A stretch of 64,000 bases of DNA from Sycon ciliatum (Eukaryota > Porifera > Calcarea > Leucosolenida > Sycettidae), in assembly GCF_964019385.1 (NCBI RefSeq), contig NC_088643.1:47065550-47129549 (forward strand), written 5' to 3'. This document shows, piece after piece, positions 32,201-42,500 of the stretch. The stretch's first letter is position 1; each line of letters begins with the position of its first letter. Below the pieces are notes generated by a model that was given only the letters and a program-made list of their open reading frames with translations, was not told the DNA's origin and did not search any database. A program made the position numbers and the translations under genes.

Positions 32201-35200
32201 GCAAAAATGAATGGGAATTGGATACCAATACTCCTTATGTGTACCATGTTTGTGAACTGTAAGCTGTGACCTTTCGACCTGTTTGGGATGCATACGGCTC
32301 TATAGTACAAATTAGGTGCAGTGCATTACATCATTGATGTCCATTTGAGGCGCTGTCCCCTATGGCAAGTGTCGGATTTCACTTGTCACAACTGTATTTG
32401 TCGTGTTATATTTGCAGTCAGTTGTTGGCTGTAAGGGCTATTCATCTCCTTGGTTTCCCTTGAGCTATGCACCATTGATCATCCCTGGTGTGATGTCTTC
32501 GTTCGTTAGCTTTACTTGTGTGGGCAGTTGTTATGGGTTCTAACTTTGACGGTGTGATGTCTGTCACTGTAACCTGCAGGGAAGATGCTATGCTGGAGTA
32601 CTTGAAGATTGCTCAGGATCTTGAGATGTATGGTGTTAACTACTTCGACATCAAGAACAAGAAGGGCAGCGAGTTGTACTTGGGTGTGGATGCTCTTGGT
32701 CTGAATGTATTTTCCTCTGGCGACAAGTAAGTGTGACAGGCTGCTTGTTGTAGATTGATGAATGTCAATTCGTTCACACCTACTTGTTTTCCTGCCCATG
32801 TTTGGTGTAGCTATAGTATTAGCTGGATGTGTGCAACTCTGAAGGTAAAACCTTTTTGGAATTCACATTTCATAGTCTTTTCTTTCTTGTCCATGTCATG
32901 TTTTTCTTTAACGCTTCTCAGGCTTACCCCAAAGATTGGTTTCCCATGGAGCGAAATCAAGAACATCTCCTTCAACGACAAGAAGTTTGTCATCAAGCCC
33001 ATTGACAAGAAGGCGCCGGTATGTGTGAAATCCTCGTCCCATGATAGAATGCTTTCGTTTGCGATATTCTGGTGTGCATTGCGTTTCCTCGGCCAGCGAG
33101 CTCCGCTTGCATATCAGCACCATAGCATAGGCATGAACTTAGCCAAACCATTTACCTACTCGCGGAGTCCGAGCCTGTCACAATTCCCACCCATTGCACA
33201 GTGATTACAGATTGCCATGCAGTTCTGACAACGTCTGTACTCTGCTGTTGTCTACATGTGTAACTGCCGCAGGACTTCGTCTTCTACTCTCCACGCCTGA
33301 AGATCAACAAGCGCATTCTCTCCTTGTGCATTGGCAACCACGAGCTGTACATCCGTCGCCGTGACAAGGACAGCGTTGAGATACAGCAGATGAAGGCCTC
33401 TGCCAAGGAGGAGAGACTCACCAAGCAGTTGGAGAAGTAAGTTTTTCGACGTGTCGCGGCATCCCGTGGTGCAGGTGTCATACCTTTGCAGTTATCTGCG
33501 GTGCTTTATAACATTGTTTCTACCACATGCCTGTGCAAGCTTTACATAGAAGGAGTAACTTGTTTTCACGGTGACAGCGTGAACAAGGCGAGGGCACACT
33601 GTATGGGAAACCGTGCTCCTGACTACAACCCTAAACCAGTTGGTAGAGTCTCGGTCTTGCGACCATTTAAACTGTATGGGGCAATGCCCCGGTTCAGACC
33701 CTCATTATCTTTCTAAAGGACGTAGGAAAATTTCCCTGATCTCGTAATTAGTACTTGGGACATGAAATCCGGCCGTAACTGGTACAATCCTCTGACTGTT
33801 GTTGCCTGTCGTTGCCCCTTTTTTTTTTTTGTTCCTGTCTGCTTTTTGGGGTCTGTAATTTCGTTGTGTCTGCGCATTCTTTCGCCAACTACTGCCCATG
33901 GCGTCCTTCTCTCAGCTCGTCAGCTGCTCAATAGTAAAAAATGTCATCACCAATGACTACTGTTGTGAGAAGGTGCTCACTGCAGACGAGGTTGGTGAAG
34001 TTCCGGTGCGGCCATGGGTAGGCCTTCACCACACCAGAAACCTCGCCTGCACGTTGGTAATGTAGAGTCAGCCTTGTTCACAGTGCCCTACCGATTAGGC
34101 TACCGGGGATCACACACACTCATGGGTCCTTCTTGCTACTTGAAAGTACACATGTACTATTGGTTGTCGTGGTTATCACAGGGCCAAGCTCAACCAAGCC
34201 AAGCAGTTGCGTGAGGAGTCTGAGCGCCTTCGCCTCGAGTCTGAAAAGCAGCAGAAGGAGATGTCCGATAGACTCGCCACATTGGAGGCAGAATCACGTG
34301 CGAAGCTCGAGAAGCTTGAGGCTGATGCGAAGTCTGCTTCAGATGGTAATTATCTTAACTCCTTCTCCCTTGCATTGAAAGCGTGTGCTGTGAACATGCT
34401 GCAACGAATGCCTATTACCTCTTATTGCTTGTGCATTCAGAGTTCTTTTTAGCGGTGATCACTTTGGTTTATGTTCACGATCTTGTGTGCTGTGAACATT
34501 GTAGTTGTGACTATTGATTTGCTTTTCTCTTGTCTGTAGCGCTCGAGGCTGCCGAACAGGCACGCAAGCAAGCTGAGAAGCAGAATGCCGAGCTGGATGC
34601 GGCCAATGCTGAAGCAAGAGCTCAGGCTGCAGCTGCTTCAGCGGAGGCAAGGAGACAAGCTGAGGTTGCTGCTGCTGCCGCCAAGGCTCAAGCCCAGGCT
34701 GCAGCTGACGCCAAGGCAGCGCAGGCCGCTGCCATGGAGGCTGCCAGAGCAGCAGAGGCTGCTGCAGCGGCGGCAGCTACAAGGGTGGTGCCCATTGCAG
34801 TTCCAGAAAAGCCAGAATCCATCGTTTCATCCGCAGGTACGTCATGTCTGCAGGAATCTACATGAAACATAGAATAATGGTATCCTTCGGTGCAGCCTTG
34901 GTCAGAAGCTCTTCAAAATATGCTCCTGTATTGTGATGAATTCGAATTTTCTCAGAGAAACCTGGTAGTCGAAGAAACTGGAATAATTGAGAAACCTACC
35001 TCGAGGAATTCGGAGATCTTTTGCACGCGCGGAGCGCCAAAGGGGCAAAGCGATCTTGACTGACTCGAATTGTAGTAAACTCTGCGATACTACTGTAGTT
35101 CACATGCACTGACCCCAAAATGCGGGCAGTCTTCAAGTTTCAACCACCTTTGAAGAATCTCCTATAGTCCAAAGAGGATATTAGGGACGTTTAGCAAAGC

Positions 35201-36759
35201 GAGAGTTTGAAAGAAAGTTCGAGTCTGGGAATGAGTACAGAAGCAAAACTCTAAACTTCGAAAACTTGGACGCGAAGTTGCAATGATTTACGGAAGTAGC
35301 TTTCTCTTTTCTCGGTACACACTTGACGTCAGGGTGCAGTAAATTTACAGCCCCCTGCTTGAGACTGAGCTGTATACACGGTACTATAAGATCCATTGCT
35401 AAACGTCCCTATTTAGAACACTTCTCCAGCTTTTCCAAGACTGTTTAGAACGTACCCTAATACGTGTATCATTTTCTATAACTATCTGCTTTTGTTCCAT
35501 ATGTTGATTATCAACTCTACCTGCAGACCTGGAATGTCTTCTGTATCCCAACAATTGCATTCCATTTATGGGAACCAGTGGAACCACAATGAGTTCCTAC
35601 AAGAGTACATAACCCCCCAGAGTGTGCAACTCCCACATACCCTGCTGTCCCGACAGAATTTCAAGTTGACGTCATTATTTATAACACAATGCTCCTTGCA
35701 CGAGTGATTTACAACACAATGCTCCTTGCACGAGTGATTTACAACATGTGTACGGGTGTCAACGCATCACACGTTGTTCTTTGCAATAATTTGTACAGGA
35801 TCAGATCGGCTTTGGTCAACCACAAGTTCCGGATTCGTCTGATAATCCGTGTACAGTGCTCATTGCATCATAATAATTGGATAAATATGACTAGTCAACT
35901 TGAAATTCTGTCGGGACAGTACCCATAGTTGCACACTCTGGGGGTTATGTACTCTTGGTTCCTATTAATTTTGATTCCTATTTGGGGTTAATCTGAAATT
36001 CAGAATGCAAAATCTCTCTTATGATTGGGTATGCCTGTAACTGGTACACATTTACGAATGACTACAGTATGAGCAGATACATTTATTATCGTATTCAACA
36101 TTATAATAACAATCATTCTATCTGCCTTCTACTGAGGGTAATCAGAAGACTTGAATTAAGTTTCTTTTTCGGGTATATCAAACCTCTACTGTGCTGTTTC
36201 CTTTGTTTGTGCGTATATACTCACAGTGCTGGCCAGTGATATCGATGTCGGTGATTCTGATGCTGGCGGAAAGGAGCTTGCTTCCACTCTGGATGCATCT
36301 GTTCTGGCCAAGCATGACAACGACAAGCTGTCTCTGGCTGAGAAGAACCGCAGGATGCAGGACCAGCTCAAGGTGAGATCTCTGACAGGATATGTTGTGG
36401 ATTCCGTTCTTCTGCAGCTCCTTCTTTTCCAGCATCGTACTTCATGGCCAGTTGCATGTTGTTTTTAAACTCTATAAAATTATAGTCCACATGTATTATG
36501 CCTCATTCAGGCCCTTTGCCGAATCATTCACGCCAAGACAGTGCTGTTTTGTTTGCCTAACTACTGCCCTCCCTTTGCTGCATTTTGTCCACAGAAATTG
36601 GGAAGCCAACTGGCCACCGCCAAGGATTCCAGCAAGCTGACCAAGACCGACATGCTCCACCAGGAGAACCAGAAGGCCGGACGTGAAAAGTACAAGACAC
36701 TGCGACAGATCCGCTCTGGAAACACGAGATCAAGAGTGGATGAGTTCGAGAACATGTAA
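29251..36759 (+). CDS. Ezrin/radixin/moesin (ERM) family protein, complete, 14 exons
   Basis: ERM proteins link plasma-membrane proteins to cortical F-actin. Exons: 29251-29262, 29347-29430, 29539-29634, 29730-29840, 30440-30529, 30807-30886, 31256-31339, 32580-32726, 32922-33018, 33273-33436, 34182-34345, 34540-34836, 36227-36372, 36595-36759. Total 578 aa, close to vertebrate moesin, phases continuous. The first exon encodes only MPKQ. The FERM domain (~1-300) has [52 protein letters not shown] and KIGFPWSEI. The central helix (~300-480) is charged, then very Ala-rich (exon 12). The C-terminal actin-binding tail ends KYKTLRQIR and DEFENM, including the Thr that is phosphorylated to open ERM proteins. 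Three vertebrate paralogues exist, so I do not assign one name. Confidence 0.96.
31690..31889. repeat. Inverted repeat in ERM intron 7
   Basis: Arms 31690-31741 and 31837-31889 are imperfect inverted copies (AGCTCTAACACACCTCCAGT at the left tip). There is no clear target duplication. Confidence 0.65.
32041..32394. mobile_element. CAGTTGTGGC mariner-type MITE, copy 1
   Basis: The element starts CAGTTGTGGCAAGTGAAATC, ends in the complement, and is flanked by TA. Arms extend about 45 bp (CCGACACTTGGCATAAGGGA). Its ~354 bp match 50066-50437 over nearly the full length in inverted orientation. It lies in ERM intron 7. Confidence 0.88.
35182..35411. repeat. TAGGGACGTTTAGCAA inverted-repeat element
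   Basis: TAGGGACGTTTAGCAA at the left recurs inverted at 35396-35411. The tips resemble hAT elements, but an 8-bp duplication is not evident. It lies in ERM intron 12. Confidence 0.65.
35600..35957. mobile_element. CAAGAG-type MITE, copy B (7-bp TSD)
   Basis: The ends CAAGAGTACATAACCCCC and complement are flanked by GTTCCTA at 35593-35599 and 35958-35964. The sequence matches copy A, with an internal tandem duplication near 35690-35745 (ACAATGCTCCTTGCACGAGT). It lies in ERM intron 12. Confidence 0.92.
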
Positions 36760-37628
36760 ATCTACAGCAACCCTTTAGGGTGACTCTGTCTTTCTCCCTC
36801 TTTCTGTTGAAAAGGACCCTGAACTCCTCCATGAAGCTAATGTCTCTGCTTGATTCTAGTCATATTTATCCAATTATTCCTTTTTCTAGGGCTTTCCATA
36901 TCATTTCACATTGCAAAGAATCCATTATACCATACTGAACATTTCTGCTGACATGTGTGAAGCTAATCTGATGAGACGATATCGTCGAAGTTGCCCCCTC
37001 TGTGGGCGAAACCCTATCACTGTGATCGTGAACTTTGGACTGTGGCTTATTATTGTACTAGGTGTGTGTTCAGTGAGGCCAGGCCTGCAGTGTGCAGTCA
37101 GTGCTGGAGTATTTTTTTGCTTTAATATCAAGATTATCCGGAATAATGACCATGGTCGTGCTGTGTAGATGTGCTGGCTATGTGTGTGTGTGTGTGTGTC
37201 CCGATGATCATGCAAGCAAGGGTAGCGAGTTACGCATAGGATTGAGTGTATGTGTGCCTGCCATGAGTGGTATAGACTGAAGGCCCATTCAAAGTATCAC
37301 TTTGTGCAATGCGACTTTTGACAAGCTTCGACCGCGACACACAATTAACTATCTTTTACGTTTTTGAGACATACCTATGCAGTGCCTGCACATGCAAGCA
37401 GAGTGGAAATTGTACTGGTGTGTGTATGCCTCGTGCCGCACAACGTAAATTTGAACTTTGGTCAACTTCTGCGATAGTACGCGACAGGCATTTCCTTATC
37501 GCAGAAAGTGATTATTGTGAATGGGCCTTATCGATCATAAGGCATTCACAAACACAGCTACATGCTTTGGTCAAGGTGTAGGGGATTATGTCATGGAACG
37601 AAAACTCCCTTGGTACTCTTGGTATTAC

Positions 37629-37893
37629 CAAGAGTACATGAAAACCAGAGTGTGCAGCTCGGATGGGTGGCTGTCACGGCGGAATTCCGTGATTACATCA
37701 TTTTAGTGATGTAGTGCGTACAAGCAGGATTCAAGCAGGTCTCTTTCTGCACAACTGCAGCTCAGTTGTACGCACTACGCCATTTCCCGCCTCAGATCTG
37801 GGCCAAATATGATGTAATCACGGAATTTCGCCTTACAGACACCCATAGCAGAAAAGGCCCCAAGCTGCACACTCTGGTTTTCATGTACTCTTG
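37629..37893. mobile_element. CAAGAG-type MITE, copy D, divergent subfamily
   Basis: The ends are CAAGAGTACATGAAAACCAG and complement, related to but distinct from copies A-C. The target duplication GTATTAC lies at 37622-37628 and 37894-37900. The interior (CGGAATTCCGTGATTACATC and its inverted partner) is unlike copies A-C. A lone GGTACTCTTG end lies directly to its left. Confidence 0.88.
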
Positions 37894-37915
37894 GTATTAC
37901 CGCAATACCCTTGAC

Positions 37916-38253
37916 CAAGAGAACATAACCCCCCCCCCCCCCCCCAGAGTGTGCAACTCGTTACGCCCACATACCCTGCTGTCCCGACAGAATTTCAAGT
38001 TGACGTCATTATTTATGACGCAATGCTCCTTGCACCAGTGTTTTACAACACGTGTACGGGTGTCAACTCATCACACGTTTTTCTTTGCAATAATTTGTAC
38101 AGGATCGATCGGCTTCCGTCAACCACAGGTCCCGGATTCGTCTGATAATCCGTGTACAGTGCGCATTGCATCATCAAAATGACGTCAACTTGAAATTCTG
38201 TCGAGACAGCACCCATAGTGGAGTTGCACACTCTGGGGGGTTATGTACTATTG
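37916..38253. mobile_element. CAAGAG-type MITE, copy C (7-bp TSD)
   Basis: The left end is CAAGAGAACATAAC followed by a C run; the right end is GTACTATTG. The target duplication is CCTTGAC at 37909-37915 and 38254-38260. The interior matches copies A and B (TTGACGTCATTATTTATGAC). Confidence 0.9.
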
Positions 38254-39565
38254 CCTTGACCCCCCCCCCCCCACACACACACACGCACACATGCACACAA
38301 TGTGTCACTTCCCAGCTGGATTTTCAGCAGGTGGCGGGAATTAGATCAAGGCTGCTATGTACAACTACACAAATGATCAGACTTGCCGTGCTGGAAAGTG
38401 CACATTTTCATCCGTAGGCATACTCCACTGGCATGTATTACGTACAACAGTGCATACGTCAGTTCAACACCGTATTTGGACGAAGTCGCTTCACAGGTAC
38501 ATGTACAAGTAGAAATTCGACAGGGGGCGGATCAACAGTACTTTACGGTATACGTGTCAATGTGACAGCATTGGGAGGTGCATGAAACTCAGTCACCAGT
38601 CACAGCAAGATGATTTTCTTTGGCCCTCTCTGTGGAATGAGTGGTTCCAAGCCTCATCATTCTGTACATGTACTAGTACATGTACTTCGAAGTATGTGTA
38701 AACCAAACCTGCACTCTCTGCAAAGGCGCTCTGGCATAAAGAAAGCCAAAACCAAAACCAAAAGCACTGTATAAAAAAAATAGAATTATGGGAAAAAGAA
38801 ATCAGGGTATGATGGAGGGTCAACCATCAAACATCTAAAGAACGTCTATAGAAAGATCCAGGAGCAAAGATCAGAGAACCCAGGCTATCCTAATGTTCCA
38901 GGGTAGATAAGAATACACACAAACAACCAGAATATGTTGTTGGGGACACATCCAGCCTGCGATGGCGATATATACGTGAAAGTCGCAGGGATTGTTTCTC
39001 CGTATGTCTGCAAGGCATTCCACAGGACACCGTACGTTGATGCACCCTGCCACGTCTATGTACTTTCACACATGTTGCCATTCTGGAGGTGACTCGACCA
39101 AAGCACTGGCCCTAATCGCGGCGATGAGAACGAGGAGGAGAGGTGAGGGCATCCGTCTCAAGCCTGAGTATGTGTGCTTGTCTACGACTTGCAGTGAAGA
39201 AGGATAGGGGAATCCCTTCGCCTTCACAGCACAGAACTGCCTCACTCCTATCACAAGCAAATCACCCTGTGGCTCTGTGCTGCCATGGCCAAACCAATTA
39301 GTCGCCAAGGAGTCAAGACAACAATACATTCCGCACAGTTTGCACAGGCCAGTGTGAGTTTGGACCCGCAGTCGAATCAGTGTCAATGCACTTACATGCC
39401 ACAGGTAATACAACGTGCAAAGCACTCCGCTAGGCACTGGCACTTGCGACTCAACTACTAGTACCACGTCGAGGGTGCTCATACACACTACTTCAGGCTA
39501 TGTTGCGCAGTACCAGGTCTCCACCAGTGACAACGTTGAAATTATAATTCATGAAGGTGGCATAT

Positions 39566-42500
39566 TCACATATCTTCTTCGCATACACAGTCGTCCTCGT
39601 CTTCATCATCTTCCTCACCCTCATCAGAGGTAACATCCTCTTGGTCTTCTTGCGCAATGCACAGTGGGCATGTGCATGCAAACAGGTAGTTCTCCCTACA
39701 CAGAGGCAGAGACCAAAGCACTGATCAGTTCCAAACACTAATAGCACTTCCAGCGCTGCAAGAAAACGTCGGACTTACCGCAGGTGCTTTTGACGGCTGT
39801 GCCGACTCCGATCTCGCATGCATTCATCCAGATAGCTGATGCACACCTCCTGTCAGAGCAACGGGAGAAAAAAAGAATCTTGATTATTCGAATACGGCTT
39901 GATTCAAACTTTCTTCCAGGAACGATTTCAGCCAATACAATTCCTCCAATAATAATGTCCGATCATTCTAACTGGGCATGTAGGCCTTATTAGAAGTCCC
40001 AGAAAATCCACTTTACAGAGGGTTTAGGTGGGATTCCTGCTGATAATTCAATGCTCACCGTACACTGTACGGGTTTATTCAATGTGCGCTGGCAGGCGGT
40101 ACTGATCAGTTCAGAATATGCCAAATCTGCGTCCATAGTGCATGCTAGTATAGCAACTGTGAGTTAATGGGCGCATCACGACATAAATACTGTGTAGCGG
40201 GTACATGTTCAGAAAACAAGAACGTCTGGACAATGGAAGTCCCCCCCCCCCCCCCCCCCCCCGGCAAGCTGGGATTCGAATTATCAGGATGTCACCTGTA
40301 CATGCACCTGTATAACGCCAATGCAAGCAGGGAGAAAAAGCAAGTGTGCGTGTGCACGACGGCTCCCAAATGCACATCTTACCTCGCCAATATTGATGTC
40401 CTGCATGGCAACAATACTCAATACATGATTACCAGCAGCAAAGGAAACCTCCACATTCGGTACACAGCTGTGATTCACTAGAACGCAGTAGAACATACAC
40501 AGAAGAATAGAGCCAGTCACATGCTGAATGCACAACGCTATTCACCGTAGTTATAATTTATAACGTGGAGGCACAGAACATGACGGAGTGACGAACCACA
40601 CAAGGATCGGAATTCCACAGCACAGTAGGACAAGGAGGTCCAAGGGCCATGCACTAGTACGGCTACCAAACTAAAGCTTTGTCTAGTGGAAGACTGCTAA
40701 CAGACCAGCGGAATAAACGAATATTCATAATCATTTCTCTCTTTACACGTACAAGATACTCGTCTAAAACAACAACAACAACAACAACAACACACACTTA
40801 CAGCGGCTCTGGTGGTGGTAAATACCAACGCCTTCAACATCCAAGAAAGGGCCATTCACTGCATGAGACGAGAAAAAGAAAGCAGGACATTGTACACTAT
40901 TGTTATGTTGAGTGACACAGAGTGACAGAGTTAGTGTGGACACATTCACCCTGGGATCACAGACAGCTGTCTGAGTCAATCATGCAGCATGTGTTTCCAC
41001 GTGCACATACATGTAGCTACAACTGCGGTTACTCGCTGCCTACCTTCTTGCATTGCTGCATACACGGCATCAATTGTGGCATCAATATCGTCCTTCGCTG
41101 CTTTGGGCAGGTCAGCTTTCTCTACGTTGTGTACATATCGACTGAAAGCACTGCAGCAGATGGGAAACAAATATCAGGATAACATATACCAGTCAGTTTG
41201 GTGCAATCGCTTATTTCTGCCACCAGTGGCAACCCAAAAGTACCAGCAACGTGTAAAAGAGGACCCATCTAGCCACCATAAAACACAGAAGAACACAGAA
41301 GAACTGCTGCAAGGAAATGACGTATTTCGAATTAGAATGCACAGTCCTCATAATGCAGTATGCTAACCTTGATCCAATGCCTTGCTGGTTGCGTCCAAGC
41401 AGCGCCAACAGAGACCTGAATCTGTCACCAGTCAGCCACTGTCAGCAGAAGCAGTAGCCAAGTGAACAGCAGCAGCAATATTAATACAGAATAGTCTCTA
41501 TATCGAGAAAGTACATGTATATTTAGAAGCATGCATGGGAAGGCTGGTAGAAAGGTCAGCATACAAAATATTAACAAATACCAATACTATAACCGCAATC
41601 AATAAAACTAGCTGAACCGACATTTGTGTACTTTATTCATGCAATGTAAAAAACGGTGGAGACGATGTGCAATAAAACGATGAAAATATGAAGAAATGGT
41701 GTAGGGAAAAAATATGGATTCAAACAAGTTTTCGTACAACACTCATCAGGAATCGTCGTTGTACTAAAGGACACTGAAACAGAAATTGAACTATTATAGA
41801 AAATCTAAGTTAGAGAAATAACACTAAGAGCAACAACAGTGAAATTTACAAGTGTGAATTTTAGCAATCAAAGCGAGAACTGAACAAAGGAGAAAGGAAG
41901 GAAAGACAACGTGATAACACATAACAGCAGTACATTACACCTAGAACATTAACGGCCAAGCTTGGCCGCACTAAACACGACACGTTACTTGAACAATTTC
42001 AACCCAATTATACTATCTTTCTGTACACACAAATTAGGCTTGTACAGACGCTGATAGATAGCTTCCAACACTTTTAACTGTAGTCCATAACCATGACGAC
42101 CACGGCACAATACAGTGAACGAAGAGTCGGAATACGCACCGCAACAATCAGGACTAGCCAGCAGATGATTGTACACTGAAGACTTGCTACCACGAAACCT
42201 ACGCACAACACTAACACTCTCACCGGCACTCTCACCATCACTCCCATCACTGCTCTCCGACTCACTGCTCCCTCCGCCGTCCGTTCCATCCTCCGCTTCC
42301 TCTGTACTCTCTCTGTCTCGTCCATCCCGCCTGACCGGGTCCATTGAACTCAACTCGGCCGTCCCCCTGCTATCACGTCCCTCCTTTCGCCCTCGTCCGC
42401 TGAGTGCGTAGCTTCTGTTGTAGTTGGCTGTTGATCGTCTTGGTCTTTCAATTATGGGCTTGGATGGTGGATTAGTTGTGGTTGCTGTAGATTGCGTTGT

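Larger units (their letters stand above)
36760..39565. other. Intergenic region between convergent ERM and SMYD5 genes
   Basis: It holds two adjacent CAAGAG-type MITEs (37629-37893, 37916-38253), short CA and C tracts, and both 3' UTRs. No gene was recognised. Confidence 0.5.
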
